A DNA stretch of 64,000 nucleotides from Rhizobium terrae (GCF_003425685.1 NZ_QJKM01000002.1:434001-498000); one strand, 5' to 3'; shown: positions 28,470 to 39,426, numbered from the stretch's first letter. Program-made: numbers and translations. Notes: generated by a model from the letters alone, not told the origin.

Positions 28470-30557
28470 TCACGAAATCGCGCCGAGGATCTTGATTTCC
28501 AGACCCTTTGCAAGCTCCACATGCGAGAGGACCGGCAGCGTCGCGAACAACCGCTCGATGATCATGCGCACGTAGGAGCGTGTTTCGGGCGACGTGACGA
28601 GAACGAAAGGCAGGCCGCGATCCATGAATTCGCGGATGACCTTGGTCGCCTGTTCGCTGAACTCTTCCAGCGTGCGCGGATCGATGTCGAACTCGATCAC
28701 TTCGCCCTTGTTGTCGCGCTTCAGCGCCTGGTGGAACAGCATGTCCCACTTGTTGCCGAGGCGCAGGACGCGCAGCACGCCGTTGTCGGCAAGATCGCCG
28801 CAGAGCTGCTGCGACATGCGAACGCGAACATGCTCGACGATCTGCTCGGTCTTGCGGACATGCGGCGCGAGTTCAGCCACCGCTTCCAGGATGAGATGCA
28901 GGTTACGGATCGAGACGCGCTCGGCGAGCAACAGTTTCAGGACGGCCTGCAGGCCCGAATAGGACATGTGCGACGAGCAGATTTCGTCGGCGAGCTTCTT
29001 GTATTCCGGATCGAGACGCTCGATGAGGATCTTCACGTCCTTGTAGGACAGAAGCTGCGGCAGGTTGTTGCGGATGACCTCCGAAAGATGCGTCAGCACG
29101 ACCGAGACGTTGTCGATCGGATGGAAGCCTTCGCGCTTCAGGTCTTCCGCGAAGGTCTCGAGGATCGAGACCGCCGGCATGCCGAAAGCGGGTTCGCGGA
29201 TTTCGTCGCCCGGAATGCTCGGCTTGCGGCCGGAACCGGTAACGACGAGAACGTCGCCGACGCGCAGCGTGTTCGAGGCGATCGTCGTGCCGTGGATGCG
29301 GATGCCATAGGACTTTTCCGGGATGGCGATGTCGTCGGACACCTTGATTTCCGGCACCACGAAACCGTACTGGGTCGCAAACTTCTTGCGCATCTTGCCG
29401 ACGCGGAAGGCAAGCTCCTGATGCGCGCCGAGCAGACGGGTCGAGACCTGCTTGCCGAGCGCGAGCTCGATCTCGGCGGTCTTGAGGACCGACTTGACCG
29501 AATCCTTTTCCGCTTCCTTGGTCTGGACGACCTTCTTTTCCTCGTCCTCGCGACGAGCCTTGTTTTCGGCCTCGATGCGGCGCGGCACGAGCCAGGCGCC
29601 GAAGCCCATCAGGCCGCCGAGCGCCACGAACGGCAGGAAGGGCAGGCCCGGAATGATCGCGAGAAGGCCCATGAGGCCCGCGGCCATCGAAAGCGCGCGG
29701 GGATAACCGCCGAGCTGGTCGATGACGGCCTTGTCGGTCGAGCCAGACGTGCCGCCACGGGTGACCAGAAGGCCGGCGGCGAGCGAAACGATAAGGGCCG
29801 GGATCTGCGAGACGATACCGTCGCCGACCGACAGCTTGACGAAGACGTCGGCCGCTTCGCCGATTGGCATGCCATGGCGGAAATATCCGATGATGATGCC
29901 GCCGAAGACGTTGATGGCGGTGATGATGAGGCCAGCGATCGCATCGCCGCGAACGAATTTCGACGCACCGTCCATCGCCCCGAAGAAGGAGCTTTCCTCC
30001 TCGAGCTCGGAACGGCGGCGCTGGGCTTCCTTCTCGTCGATGATGCCGGCGGAAAGATCCGCGTCGATCGACATCTGCTTGCCGGGGATGGCGTCGAGAG
30101 TGAAACGGGCGCCGACTTCCGCGATACGCGTGGCGCCTTTGGTGATGACGATGAAGTTGACCGTCACCAGGATCATGAAGACGATCACGCCGATCACGAA
30201 ATCGCCCGACATCACCAGGCCCGAGAAGCCGGCGATCACACCGCCCGCCGCATCGTGGCCCTGGTGGCCGTGCGACAGGATCACGCGGGTCGTCGCGATG
30301 TTAAGCGACAATCGCACCATGGTCGCAATCAGCAGGATGGTCGGGAAGGACGAGAAATCCAGAGGCCGCTGGATCCACAGCGCCACCATCAGGATCAGCA
30401 CCGAAAACGCGATCGAGAAGGCAAGCCCGATATCGATCAGGAACGGCGGGATGGGCAGGAACAGGATACAGAGAATGGCGACGATGCCGGCTGCGAAGCC
30501 GATATCGCGGCCGCTCGGTGCGACCTTAGGGATGGATAATGCAGGTGGTTGCGCCAT
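28470..30557 (-). CDS. flhA: Flagellar biosynthesis protein FlhA
   Basis: 695 aa core of the export apparatus. The N-terminal ~340 residues hold eight predicted spans and the FHIPEP-family region ([20 protein letters not shown] near residue 72). The C-terminal cytosolic nonamer domain includes [20 protein letters not shown] and ends in [14 protein letters not shown]. It works with FliR, FliQ and FliP, all in the window; FlhB is not seen. Lies between fliQ and fliR as in other rhizobial clusters. Confidence 0.97.
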   Translation of the reverse strand: MAQPPALSIPKVAPSGRDIGFAAGIVAILCILFLPIPPFLIDIGLAFSIAFSVLILMVALWIQRPLDFSSFPTILLIATMVRLSLNIATTRVILSHGHQGHDAAGGVIAGFSGLVMSGDFVIGVIVFMILVTVNFIVITKGATRIAEVGARFTLDAIPGKQMSIDADLSAGIIDEKEAQRRRSELEEESSFFGAMDGASKFVRGDAIAGLIITAINVFGGIIIGYFRHGMPIGEAADVFVKLSVGDGIVSQIPALIVSLAAGLLVTRGGTSGSTDKAVIDQLGGYPRALSMAAGLMGLLAIIPGLPFLPFVALGGLMGFGAWLVPRRIEAENKARREDEEKKVVQTKEAEKDSVKSVLKTAEIELALGKQVSTRLLGAHQELAFRVGKMRKKFATQYGFVVPEIKVSDDIAIPEKSYGIRIHGTTIASNTLRVGDVLVVTGSGRKPSIPGDEIREPAFGMPAVSILETFAEDLKREGFHPIDNVSVVLTHLSEVIRNNLPQLLSYKDVKILIERLDPEYKKLADEICSSHMSYSGLQAVLKLLLAERVSIRNLHLILEAVAELAPHVRKTEQIVEHVRVRMSQQLCGDLADNGVLRVLRLGNKWDMLFHQALKRDNKGEVIEFDIDPRTLEEFSEQATKVIREFMDRGLPFVLVTSPETRSYVRMIIERLFATLPVLSHVELAKGLEIKILGAIS

Positions 30558-30676
30558 GGATCTTCCGTCTCTTCATGAGATGGCGGCAGGAGGAACTCCT
30601 GCCAGTTCACGATCCTGACTAAACGCCGAAGCTTGCGCGAAAATGGGGAAGGAAAAGCGACGCGGGCCGCAACGGG

Positions 30677-30943
30677 TCAGAAACCCGATTGCACCCGCGA
30701 AAAGACCAGATTGGCAAAAAGATTGATCTGGCTGCCGATGAACGGCGCGGTAATCCCGATCGTGATCATGATCGCCACGATTTTCGGAACGAAGGTGAGG
30801 GTCATTTCCTGGATCTGCGTCAGCGCCTGGATAAAGGCGATGACCACGCCGACGACCATGGCCACGAGGACCGCCGGACCGGAGGAGATCAGCACGGTCC
30901 AGATCGCCGCCTGCATGATATCGAGGGCATCGGCTTCATTCAT
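30677..30943 (-). CDS. fliQ: Flagellar export protein FliQ
   Basis: 88 aa, two membrane spans (AIWTVLISSGPAVLVAMVV and KIVAIMITIGITAPFIG) with the LTQIQEMTLTFVPK loop diagnostic of FliQ. Follows flgD by 28 bp and precedes flhA by about 120 bp. Confidence 0.95.
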   Translation of the reverse strand: MNEADALDIMQAAIWTVLISSGPAVLVAMVVGVVIAFIQALTQIQEMTLTFVPKIVAIMITIGITAPFIGSQINLFANLVFSRVQSGF

Positions 30944-30971
30944 GGCGTTCGTCCGATTCGCATCTGGCAGA

Positions 30972-31457
30972 TCAAGTATCTTTAGAACTATCGCCGCCGT
31001 CAGTCGAGCTGTCTTTGTCCTCGGGCTTGCCGGGCGTCAATGGCGTATCCGAAAATACCACGCCGGCCTGCAGCAGGATCTTGTCGTTGGCTTCGGTAAT
31101 GGCGACGACGCCATCCGAATAGACTTCGACTTCCTTGACCTTGCCGGCAAGGGTGTCGTCGGCACTCTTGACGTATTTGCCGATGAGATCGGTCGCGCGG
31201 GTCAGGGCTTCCGCCTGCAGCATGCTCTTCAGGTGCGTGTTCGTCTGAACGGACTGCTCCACCTGCGAGAAGGTCGCAAGCTGGGAAATCTGCTCGCTCG
31301 CATCCATCGGATCGGTCGGATCCTGATATTTCATCTGCGCGATGAGGAGCTGCAGGAAGTTGTTGTAGTTCAAGCTGGCATTGTTGGCAGCGCTGTTCGA
31401 CGCACCGGCGTTCGCCCAAGGGTTGGCGGCCGCCGACGTGATAGGATCTACCGCCAT
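30972..31457 (-). CDS. flgD: Flagellar hook assembly protein FlgD
   Basis: 161 aa hook-cap protein, on which FlgE polymerises. Contains the FlgD N-domain motif [20 protein letters not shown] and [16 protein letters not shown]. The C-terminal part is shorter than in enterobacteria and ends in an acidic Ser/Asp tail, common in alphaproteobacteria. Overlaps the end of flbT by 10 bp. Confidence 0.93.
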   Translation of the reverse strand: MAVDPITSAAANPWANAGASNSAANNASLNYNNFLQLLIAQMKYQDPTDPMDASEQISQLATFSQVEQSVQTNTHLKSMLQAEALTRATDLIGKYVKSADDTLAGKVKEVEVYSDGVVAITEANDKILLQAGVVFSDTPLTPGKPEDKDSSTDGGDSSKDT

Positions 31458-31897
31458 GGTGCAATCTCCTTGCGAATGCGCTCGACGGTCGCCGGAGCGA
31501 GCTCCTGATTGTTCAGAATGCGGTCTTCGACAGGATAGAGAGCCCGGATCGCCTTCAGCGCGTCGAAAGCACGGCCTGAGGCGACCATGCCGTCAATCCG
31601 CTTCAGTTCCGCCAGCACCTCGTCGTCGTGGAAGCAGGTGAGCAGCATGGCGACGGACTTGCGGAACAGCGCCATCGACTGTTCCTTGCCGTCGGGATTG
31701 ATCAGCATCATCTGGGCGATGAAGTACAACTGCCGAAGCGGCGTTGTCGCATCCTCAGGCTGAAGAACATGGTTTTCCAGAAGGAACGTGACGTCGTTGA
31801 GAAATTCCAGCGCGACCTTGCGATCAACGCGCAGGACTGCGCCGTTGATGAAGATCCGCTCGCCGGATTTCAAAGAGATGCGAAGCGTACTTTTCAT
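31448..31897 (-). CDS. flbT: Flagellin translation regulator FlbT
   Basis: 149 aa. In Caulobacter FlbT binds flagellin mRNA 5' leaders and reduces their translation/stability until the hook is finished; in other species it can act positively. Recognised from the conserved start [20 protein letters not shown] and [20 protein letters not shown]. Its ATG overlaps the flaF stop by 4 bp. The flagellin leaders upstream in this window carry candidate hairpins that could be its targets. Confidence 0.94.
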   Translation of the reverse strand: MKSTLRISLKSGERIFINGAVLRVDRKVALEFLNDVTFLLENHVLQPEDATTPLRQLYFIAQMMLINPDGKEQSMALFRKSVAMLLTCFHDDEVLAELKRIDGMVASGRAFDALKAIRALYPVEDRILNNQELAPATVERIRKEIAPWR

Positions 31898-32241
31898 TTA
31901 AGTCCATCCCTGATGATGGTGGTCACGTCGATGATGCCCTGGAAATTCGTCGACTCACGTTTCCTGATCTTCTCGCATTCCTTCAGTATCCAGATAGCGA
32001 TCGAAATCAGGTCGGCACGCAGTTCGTTGGCCAACTCGTTGTCCGGTTGCTTCAGATCCTCGATGAACCGGATCCATACGCGCCGGGTATAGAAGAGGGC
32101 CTCGACCGTGGTGCGCGTATAGTTGCCCTCGTCGCGAGCCGCTGCCATGAGCTCGATGGAGCGATCAAGGGCCTGCCGCTCACGATCCTTGGCGTTGGCA
32201 ACGCCGTCTTCCATGATCTCGGCATATGAAAATTGGTACAT
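31894..32241 (-). CDS. flaF: Flagellar biosynthesis regulator FlaF
   Basis: 115 aa helical protein, partner of FlbT in coupling flagellin synthesis and secretion. Motifs: [20 protein letters not shown] and [18 protein letters not shown] (here [19 protein letters not shown]), plus [14 protein letters not shown] near the end. Follows flgL by 34 bp and overlaps flbT (ATGA). Confidence 0.94.
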   Translation of the reverse strand: MYQFSYAEIMEDGVANAKDRERQALDRSIELMAAARDEGNYTRTTVEALFYTRRVWIRFIEDLKQPDNELANELRADLISIAIWILKECEKIRKRESTNFQGIIDVTTIIRDGLK

Positions 32242-32275
32242 TCATGTATCCTCTTCATGAGCCTACCTTTAGTCA

Positions 32276-33379
32276 TCAAAGGTAGTTGGCTAGGCTCAGC
32301 TGCTGTATCTTTGCCGTTACGGTATATGCGGTTTCGAGAAGCGTCTTCATCGTATTGAGGCGGGTTGCCGCCTCTTCCGGATCGACGTTCTCCATGCTGC
32401 CGAGGCTTTTCGTCAGGATATCTTCCTGCGCCTGCAACCTTTCCTCAGCCTTGGATGTCCGTTCGGTCGCGATGCCGACGGTGGTCCGCTGCTGCTTGAG
32501 GCTATCGACGCCGTTCATCGCCTTGTTGATGACCGAGGTCGTCCGGGTAGCAACCGCCGAACGGGCATCCTGGGTCATGTTGCCCTTCAGGAGTTCCATC
32601 GAGACGATCGAGGCGAAGGCGAAGTTGCGCATGCCCAGGCTGTTCGCATTGGTCGAGCTGTCGATCACTTCGGTCGGGCTGATGCGCGACTTCATGTTTT
32701 CGTCGCTGGCATCCGAGAAGAAGGCCGTCCAGAAGTCCTGGCCCGCGACTGCCGCCGAATGCGGCGGAGAGGTGACCGTCGATGAGCCGTTGAACTTCGC
32801 CTCGAGTTTGTCGAGGAAGTCGTTCATCTGGGTACCGGTCATCGCGGCAACGCTGCCGATGCCGTTCGTCGACACGTAGTGATTCAGCTCCGCATCGAAC
32901 GCTGCCTTTGCCGGCGAACCGGGGGCGAAATAATCCTCCATCGGCTTCACGTCGGAATTGATGCCGGCGAAAATATATTCGCCCTGAACCGCAGTATTGG
33001 CGAAAGTCGTGAAGGAGTCGAGTGCGTCGCTCATCGCCTTGCGCGCCGTCTCGAGGTTCGTCTCATCGGCGGAGGATCCAAGCGTCAGGATGGCGCTCTG
33101 GATGGTGAGGCCGAGGTCGTTCATGTTCTTCAACGAAAGCTCGGCGCTTTCGAGGCGCTGGGTTGCCAGTGCCGCGGTGCTCAGGAGCGAGTTGATACGG
33201 GTGATGTCGCGGGAAAGATCGAGCGCGCGCGACGTGTTGGCGCCGAGCGTGACACCCAGGTCCGCATGTTTCTGGGTAACCGCTTCCTGGTTCGCCTTGA
33301 CCATTTCGCGCTGCACGCCTGCGATCGAATTTCGCATCGTGGTTTGAATGGATAGTGAGGAAATGAAGGAGGTCTTCAT
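32276..33379 (-). CDS. flgL: Flagellar hook-filament junction protein FlgL
   Basis: 367 aa, HAP3-type protein between FlgK and the filament. Flagellin-like N-terminus (SSLSIQTTMRNSIAGVQREM) and C-terminal helix (ETAYTVTAKIQQLSLANYL). It starts 2 bp after the flgK stop, so the two are translated together in equal need at the junction. Confidence 0.94.
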   Translation of the reverse strand: MKTSFISSLSIQTTMRNSIAGVQREMVKANQEAVTQKHADLGVTLGANTSRALDLSRDITRINSLLSTAALATQRLESAELSLKNMNDLGLTIQSAILTLGSSADETNLETARKAMSDALDSFTTFANTAVQGEYIFAGINSDVKPMEDYFAPGSPAKAAFDAELNHYVSTNGIGSVAAMTGTQMNDFLDKLEAKFNGSSTVTSPPHSAAVAGQDFWTAFFSDASDENMKSRISPTEVIDSSTNANSLGMRNFAFASIVSMELLKGNMTQDARSAVATRTTSVINKAMNGVDSLKQQRTTVGIATERTSKAEERLQAQEDILTKSLGSMENVDPEEAATRLNTMKTLLETAYTVTAKIQQLSLANYL

Positions 33380-33381
33380 GA

Positions 33382-34896
33382 TCAGCTCGCAATTTCCAAA
33401 AGGGCTTTCATCATATCATCGACGGTCGACATCAGCTTGGCGCCCGCCTTGTAGGACTGCTCGATGTCGAGCAGCAGCGACAGTTCCTCGTCGAGGCTGA
33501 CGCCCGTCGTGCTGGAATAGGCTTCCAGCGTGCGGGTCAGCAATGCTGTCTTCACCTCGTCCGCAGACGTTGCCGTGCTGCGAAGCTGTTCGAGCCAACC
33601 CATGGAGTCGGATGCAAGCGATACGAGATCCGGCGCGTCCGCGATTTCCGTCAGGCTGTCGAAAACCATCGGAGATTCAAGATTTTCGTTATATTTGTCG
33701 AGCAGTTCGCCGTAGCTCGAACCGCCGGTATTGACCACATAGGCGGCGCCGTTGATGCCGCCATCGCGCAGCTTGTCGGGGGTGCCTGCCGGAGGGACGA
33801 CGACCGGGTTGACGAAGATCCGGGACGCAAGACCCGGGACCAGAAGCGAACCCGGATCCGGCTTGCCGTCGGCGTTCGTATCGGTACCCGTCTGCGACGG
33901 GACGGCCGTCTGCTGAACACCCGAAGCGTCCTTATAGGTAAAGAGGCCGGTCCTCGGCGTCTGCGGCGAACTCGCAGGGCCGGTTTCCGCAAAGGCGGTG
34001 ATCAGGCCGCGGGCGATTTCGTCGAGCTGCTTCTGGAAGGTAGGCGCAACCTTGTCGCGCAGCTGCATATAGGCCTGTAGCGAGCCCTTGGCGGTCGTGT
34101 TGGCCGCATCGCCGGCCTTTAACGGGACGCCGTCGATATAGACGCCATTGCCTGTCGTCGAGGCATCGAACGCGGCCGTCGGCTGGAACGTGACCTTGCG
34201 CGGCACCGTTTCGAACAGCGTCACCCCGTCCGAGGTGTAGAGGACCATGTCGTTGTCGCCGCGGGTGTAGGATGTCACGCCGACGATTTCGGAGATTTTC
34301 TTGACAAGCCCTTCGCGCTCGTCGAGCGCGTCGTTGGGATCGGCACCGCTCGCGGTGGCGTTCTTGACCTGGTTGTTGACCTGCTCGAACTTGGAGAGCA
34401 GGGCATTCAGGTCGTTGACGTTCTGCTTGATCTGGTCGTCCGCGTCCTTGCGGATCTGCTGAAGCTTGTCGGCCGTTGTGTTCAGGGTCGAAGCCAGGTC
34501 CTGGGCGCTGGAAATCACCGCAATGCCGATGCCGGTATCGTTCGCCTTTGAGGCGAAGGTTTCCATGTCGTTGCGGAAAGCCGCGATCAGCTTGGCGGGG
34601 GAGAATTCGTTGTCGTTCCCCCCCATCAGGTTCTTGATTTCGGTGAGGCCGTCGAGCAGCGTCCGCTGGCCGCTGGCGATCCCGGTGCTCTCGATGGTCT
34701 GGCGCAGCAGCGGAGAATTGCTGGATCGTACGATGTCGTCGATGATCGCGCCATTGCCGCCCGTGATGACCGGCGCGGAACGGCGGACATAATCCGGGTT
34801 CTGCGCATTGGCGATGTTCTTCGAGACCACAGCCGACTGGGTGCCGGAATTGGTGAAGATCGACTGGGCCGTAGACAATGCGGATGAAAGCGACAT
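33382..34896 (-). CDS. flgK: Flagellar hook-associated protein FlgK
   Basis: 504 aa HAP1. N-terminal rod/hook-type motif SKNIANAQNPDYVRR (residues ~25-39) and the C-terminal LDIEQSYKAGAKLMSTVDDM, which form the axial D0/D1 coiled coil. The DLNALLSKFEQVNNQVKNA helix is typical of FlgK. Lies between flgE and flgL. Confidence 0.95.
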   Translation of the reverse strand: MSLSSALSTAQSIFTNSGTQSAVVSKNIANAQNPDYVRRSAPVITGGNGAIIDDIVRSSNSPLLRQTIESTGIASGQRTLLDGLTEIKNLMGGNDNEFSPAKLIAAFRNDMETFASKANDTGIGIAVISSAQDLASTLNTTADKLQQIRKDADDQIKQNVNDLNALLSKFEQVNNQVKNATASGADPNDALDEREGLVKKISEIVGVTSYTRGDNDMVLYTSDGVTLFETVPRKVTFQPTAAFDASTTGNGVYIDGVPLKAGDAANTTAKGSLQAYMQLRDKVAPTFQKQLDEIARGLITAFAETGPASSPQTPRTGLFTYKDASGVQQTAVPSQTGTDTNADGKPDPGSLLVPGLASRIFVNPVVVPPAGTPDKLRDGGINGAAYVVNTGGSSYGELLDKYNENLESPMVFDSLTEIADAPDLVSLASDSMGWLEQLRSTATSADEVKTALLTRTLEAYSSTTGVSLDEELSLLLDIEQSYKAGAKLMSTVDDMMKALLEIAS

Positions 34897-34941
34897 CTTT
34901 TACTAACCTCTTGAGACTTATTCTCTCGATTGTCCTGGCGA

Positions 34942-36243
34942 TTATCTCTTCAGGTTGATGAGAACATCCATCAGATCGGAGCCGGTCTGGAAGACCTTGG
35001 AGTTCGCGGTGTAGACGCGCTGGGATTCGATCATCTCGGTCAACTCGCTGGCGATATCGACGTTGGAGCTTTCCAATGCGCCGGAATAAACCTGACCGAA
35101 GGCACCCGACTGCGGGAAGCCGATGGTGACGACACCCGAGTCATTCGTCGGCAGATAAGCGTTGCCGTTCTGGGGCTTCAGCTTATCGATCGCAGGAACG
35201 GTGGCGAGAGCGACCTGGTAGATCGGTCGGCGCCCGCCGTCCTGGTAGACCGCCGTGACCAAACCGTCTCCGCCGATTTCGACGTCCGTGATCGGGCTCG
35301 GCGCATTGCCGTCGATAATACCCTTGCCCGGCGTGAAGTCGCTGGAGAATTGCGTCATGTCCGACATGTCGATCGTGATCGTCTGCGCCGGGGTCGCACC
35401 GTCGTTCTGGTCGGTGATGGTGATCGAATTCGCCGAAGCCGGAGCCGTCGTCTTCAGTTTGTTGGTGTTCGGATCAAATGTCAGTGTGACCTTCTGCTGG
35501 ACGAGGGTCGGTGCATCGGCCGTGGCCGCATAGGGGAAACCACCATTGGTGGACTGATCCTGGCGGTAAACCGCGACTTCCCAGGTATTCGTACCCGTCT
35601 TGGTATAATAGAAGTCGTACAGAACCTTGCCACCGGCATGGTCGTAAGCGGTGAGCGAGCTCTTGTTGCCGATGACCGCCGTTGCGTTGTTGGCGCCCGG
35701 CAGATTCGCGGCGACCGTGACCGGATCGGCCCGCTTGTCCAGGTTCGCCGGGAAGCTGCCCTGGCTGGACGGCGACGAGACCAGGCCGAAATCGTTGATG
35801 TTGATCGCTTCAAGGCCGTTGAAGCCGTTGACGACGGCAGCCGGCGGGTTGGAGCCGTAGGGATAACCCATCAGCTGGTAGCCGGCCGTATTGACGAGGT
35901 AGCCGTTGGAGTCCTTCTGGAAGGCACCGGCGCGGGTCAGATAGGGTGAGCCGTTGAGGTCGCTGACGATAAAGAAGCCTTCGCCCTGGATCGCAAGATC
36001 GGTATTCGACGTCGTATACTGGATGCCGCCCTGTTCAGCGATGCTGTAACGAACGTTCGTTTCGACACCGCCGGACGAATAGGAACCCTGAGTGGAGGGC
36101 AGGACCAACGAGGAGAACGCCGTCGAGGAACGCTTGTAGCCGACCGTGCTCGAGTTGGCGATGTTGTCGCCGACGGTGCCGAGACGGTTGGCCTGAGCAT
36201 TCATACCCGAGACCGACGTCTTCATCGTGCCGAAAATACTCAT
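34942..36243 (-). CDS. flgE: Flagellar hook protein FlgE
   Basis: 433 aa hook monomer. N-terminal signature GTVGDNIANSSTVGYKRSST (residues 22-41) and C-terminal SQRVYTANSKVFQTGSDLM. The central region carries FlgE-specific beta domains (GEGFFIVSD motif). It begins the flgE-flgK-flgL-flaF-flbT-flgD block, 105 bp after rem. Confidence 0.96.
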   Translation of the reverse strand: MSIFGTMKTSVSGMNAQANRLGTVGDNIANSSTVGYKRSSTAFSSLVLPSTQGSYSSGGVETNVRYSIAEQGGIQYTTSNTDLAIQGEGFFIVSDLNGSPYLTRAGAFQKDSNGYLVNTAGYQLMGYPYGSNPPAAVVNGFNGLEAININDFGLVSSPSSQGSFPANLDKRADPVTVAANLPGANNATAVIGNKSSLTAYDHAGGKVLYDFYYTKTGTNTWEVAVYRQDQSTNGGFPYAATADAPTLVQQKVTLTFDPNTNKLKTTAPASANSITITDQNDGATPAQTITIDMSDMTQFSSDFTPGKGIIDGNAPSPITDVEIGGDGLVTAVYQDGGRRPIYQVALATVPAIDKLKPQNGNAYLPTNDSGVVTIGFPQSGAFGQVYSGALESSNVDIASELTEMIESQRVYTANSKVFQTGSDLMDVLINLKR

Positions 36244-36348
36244 AGGAAATCTCCTTTTTGTCTGATGAAGAGAGTAAGAGGCGGGCCTTGCGTGAAGCTG
36301 TCTGCTTTCCGTTTCCGCTGAAAATAAGCGGCAAGGCCCAGCTGAAAA

Positions 36349-37020
36349 TCAGCTCCAGTCGATGCAATAGCCAAGGAAACGCTTGGAATCGACCGGATCG
36401 AAGCCGAGACGCTTGCGCAGCTTCTTGCGCAGCTTGCTGATGTGGCTTTCGACGACGTTCTCTTCGACTTCTTCGTCGAAGATGCCATAGATGGCGTTGA
36501 ATATCTGGGTCTTGGACACACGGCGACCGCGGTTGGCGACGAGATATTCGAGGATGCGGCGCTCGCGGCGCGGCAGGGCGAAGACTTCGCCTTCGATTTC
36601 CGGATCACGACCGTCGGAAAAAACCCGGATCGCGCCGATATCGGTATAGTTCGAGATCGCCTTCAGCCGGCGACGGATCGCAGCGGCACGCGCCAGGATC
36701 TCGCGGGGATGAACAGGCTTGCGAACGACGTCGTCGACGCCCGAGTCGAAGAAGGCAAGGGTCGCCTCCAGGGATGGCTGATCGCTGACCGCGATCACCG
36801 GTGCCATGGACCGATCACGAATGGCTCTCGGCAATTCGAGCGATCGCTCGCCCTGGCCGATGAGGAAAGCTTCGACTGCGGCAATATCCGAGTCAGCAGC
36901 CGTGTTCACCCATTCGCCGAATTCTTTCGGATCAAATCCCGTGGAAGGAATGCCTTCACGTCCAAAGAGAGATGTGTATCCGTCTTTCACGAGCTCACGC
37001 TCATCAACCACTACGATCAT
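36349..37020 (-). CDS. rem: OmpR-type motility transcription activator Rem
   Basis: 223 aa. The C-terminal winged helix ([20 protein letters not shown], then [17 protein letters not shown]) is OmpR/PhoB-like. The N-terminal domain resembles a receiver but begins [14 protein letters not shown] and shows no convincing acidic pocket, so phosphorylation is doubtful. In S. meliloti Rem is the growth-phase-dependent activator of flagellar class II/III genes, itself controlled by VisNR. The position between flgE and the transglycosylase gene agrees. The AT-rich 280 bp upstream (37021-37301) should hold its promoter. Confidence 0.93.
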   Translation of the reverse strand: MIVVVDERELVKDGYTSLFGREGIPSTGFDPKEFGEWVNTAADSDIAAVEAFLIGQGERSLELPRAIRDRSMAPVIAVSDQPSLEATLAFFDSGVDDVVRKPVHPREILARAAAIRRRLKAISNYTDIGAIRVFSDGRDPEIEGEVFALPRRERRILEYLVANRGRRVSKTQIFNAIYGIFDEEVEENVVESHISKLRKKLRKRLGFDPVDSKRFLGYCIDWS

Positions 37021-37301
37021 TCGTCCGCCTCCGAATCAGTTGTGGTGCCTCGATGGCTCTATGGGTACGAATCGCGGGAATCGGAGACAAGCTGTGTGAA
37101 GTTAACCAAACAAATTAATAGTTGATTAAGGATTGGCCTGCGATTTGCACTAGATGTAGTGGCTGACCCAATCCGGCACACAAATTTTCGGTGGAAAAAT
37201 TAACACATCGTAAAAGAGGGCTTGCGCTGCAAATTTGTGCCGCCAAAGCGTCACAATGCAATTTTGCGATTCCTCAAATTCGGATTTAAATCCTAGGTTG
37301 T

Positions 37302-38039
37302 CTAACTTTTGCAAAATCCGGCGGCGTTGGACGTCCATTGCCCATAGCCTGTAGCGACCAGATTGCTGATCACCCGGCAGACATATTGCTTCTGCGCGGG
37401 GTTGTTGTTCGGCCCGGCGTGGTATCTTGCTACCGCCATCGTCCAGGTTTCATGCCTGTCATGTAGGTTGCGAAGAAACTTCGCCGCATATTCCACGTTG
37501 TGCCTCGGGTCGAACATTTCTTCCGGCGAGGAGAAGTTCTCGCCATGGAAATGGTGGTTGATCTGCATGCAGCCGATGTCGATGAGCTTCATGCCACGCT
37601 GTCTGGCATCGTGGAAAGTCGTCATCGCCGCCTGCTGCGAAGGCGGGAAATAGGCCTTCCCCTCCACGTTCATCGCGTAGGGGCTGAGGCTTCCCTTGCG
37701 GCCGGTCTCGGTGAGGCCGACAGAATAGAGAATGCCTTCCGGTATGCCGTACTTGGCCGCCGCCGCCTGGATCTCGCGTTCGCAGGCGCCGGCATTGACC
37801 GGCACGCCGGCAGTCGCCGAACCTCGGGAAACCTGCCGCACGGCTGCCGACGGGGATGTCCGGGGCGGCGCCTGCCGAGATACCGGCGGAGAAACCTGGC
37901 TTGCCGTCGGCGGCAGGGCGGCCGATCCGCCCCATCCGCCGGGACTGAACAGCGATCCTGCCTGCGCCTCAGAGATAAAGCTGACCAGGGCGAGCGTTAC
38001 CAGAACCCGGCTGCTGGGTGTTGTCCGATACCGAGTCAT
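37302..38039 (-). CDS. Lytic transglycosylase (SLT fold), flagellar cluster
   Basis: 245 aa with signal peptide (VLVTLALVSFISEAQA) from the ATG at 38039. The SLT catalytic core shows YGIPEGILYSVGLTETGRKG, with the catalytic Glu in LTETG, and DIGCMQINHHFHGENF. It probably opens peptidoglycan for rod growth, replacing the missing muramidase part of FlgJ. It overlaps the 3' end of fliK by 71 bp in another frame. A longer reading from 38183 would lie wholly within fliK and is not supported. Confidence 0.85.
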   Translation of the reverse strand: MTRYRTTPSSRVLVTLALVSFISEAQAGSLFSPGGWGGSAALPPTASQVSPPVSRQAPPRTSPSAAVRQVSRGSATAGVPVNAGACEREIQAAAAKYGIPEGILYSVGLTETGRKGSLSPYAMNVEGKAYFPPSQQAAMTTFHDARQRGMKLIDIGCMQINHHFHGENFSSPEEMFDPRHNVEYAAKFLRNLHDRHETWTMAVARYHAGPNNNPAQKQYVCRVISNLVATGYGQWTSNAAGFCKS

Positions 38040-39426
38040 TGGCCGTCCTTGCGCCCTGATCTGCTTTCTGGCGGCCGTCCGCCTGCTCCTGTCCGCGTCC
38101 GGCGGCAAAACCCTGCCGGCCGTCTTGAGCCGCGCCCTGCTGGCCCGCCTGGCCGGATTGGCCCTGCGGCTGGTTGCCGGCACCGTCGGAATCGGCGGTC
38201 GGCGCTATGCTGATCGTCACCTGGTCAACGGAGAAGCCCTGCGCGCGGAGCGCGTCCATGATCCCACCGCTGTCCTCGCTGAGCTGTCTGTAGGCGGCAC
38301 GTGTCTCGACGGTCAGATGAACGTTCAGCTCTTCGCCATGCAGACGCAGCGTCGCAGTCACGGAACCGAGATCATGCGGGTTCATCTGCAGCTTGAGCAT
38401 GTTCACCACCGTGCCGGTGCTGCTCTGCGCGGCCGCGTTGGACAGGGCCGAGCTCGGCTGCATCGCGGCCGCCCATTCGGAATCACCCGATATCAGGGCG
38501 GTGAGGCTGGCGCCGTTGGAATTCGGCGCAAGGCCCAGGAACCGGCGGGAGTCGAGGATGGTCACATTTTCCGCCCCGCCATTCGATGAAGGCTTGAATT
38601 CCGCGGTCACACGCTCGCCGGCCCTGCCGTCAATCGCCATGTCGACGCTCTGGTTCTCATTGCGGGCGTTGGTGAAACGGAAATTCTGCGTGTCGGGAAC
38701 GGCTGCCTCCGGATCGGCCGGCATCGCGAGCGGATCCGGCCCGGTGCCGCCGAGAAGGCTGAAACGCTTCGGGTCGCTGACGGAAAGAGAATCGGCCTCA
38801 CGGCCCTGGTTCTCGGAGCCCCGATCGCGTCTGGCTGACGCGCCTGCAGCGTTCTTCGGCATCATCCCGCTCATGTCGGCGGGCACAGCTTCGCCGCTGG
38901 TCAGAAGCGACAGAACATCGGCGATCTTCGCATCGTCAGCAGCGAGGATAGACGTGTCGACGCTGTCGGCTTCGCCTTCCTGAACCTTCTTGCTCGCCTC
39001 GGCGTTCTTCTCGTGAAGCTCGTCCGACTTGCGCGCGACGGCCTTTGCCGCCATCAGCGCGTCACGAAGCTTCTTTTCCGCCGGCGTCATGTGCCGGCCC
39101 TGTCGTATCTCAGCCTGTTCCTGCACTTCGGCGGCGGTTTCCGTTTTTCCCTGGGGGCGCAGCAGAGACTCGGGCCGGATGTCGATGATCGGCTTCGGCC
39201 TGGAAGACCTGGAATTCACGTCCACGCGGTCTTCTGCGGAAGAGGGCGTCGCTTCATCGTCCACGACATCGTCCGATTGCGGGGAAGCATCGCGGTCGTA
39301 ATTCGAAAGGGCATCCGAAAAACCGCCGGACGGCGCGTCGGCGCCCTTGCGGCCGGCAACGGCCTGTTTCGCGGACGAAGCGGCATCAGCAGCTCCGGTC
39401 TTGCCACCCAGAATGTCGGTAATCAT
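37969..39426 (-). CDS. fliK: Flagellar hook-length control protein FliK (MotD)
   Basis: 485 aa, called MotD in older rhizobial work. A long, low-complexity polar N-terminal ruler part is followed by the FliK C-terminal domain: LKLQMNPHDLGSVTATLRLH and LNVHLTVETRAAYRQLSED, then a Gln/Gly-rich tail. It measures hook length and switches export specificity through FlhB (gene not in window). Overlaps motC by 4 bp. Confidence 0.9.
   Translation of the reverse strand: MITDILGGKTGAADAASSAKQAVAGRKGADAPSGGFSDALSNYDRDASPQSDDVVDDEATPSSAEDRVDVNSRSSRPKPIIDIRPESLLRPQGKTETAAEVQEQAEIRQGRHMTPAEKKLRDALMAAKAVARKSDELHEKNAEASKKVQEGEADSVDTSILAADDAKIADVLSLLTSGEAVPADMSGMMPKNAAGASARRDRGSENQGREADSLSVSDPKRFSLLGGTGPDPLAMPADPEAAVPDTQNFRFTNARNENQSVDMAIDGRAGERVTAEFKPSSNGGAENVTILDSRRFLGLAPNSNGASLTALISGDSEWAAAMQPSSALSNAAAQSSTGTVVNMLKLQMNPHDLGSVTATLRLHGEELNVHLTVETRAAYRQLSEDSGGIMDALRAQGFSVDQVTISIAPTADSDGAGNQPQGQSGQAGQQGAAQDGRQGFAAGRGQEQADGRQKADQGARTANDSVSDNTQQPGSGNARPGQLYL

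Noticed and set aside
28521..30539. A 672-codon + strand frame opposite flhA
   Set aside because: Antisense shadow; Arg/Asp/His-rich with no hydrophobic core or domain, while flhA on the other strand is unmistakable.
37150..37338. 62-codon - strand frame in the rem upstream region
   Set aside because: Lies mostly in AT-rich non-coding DNA, overlaps the transglycosylase end and has no ribosome site.
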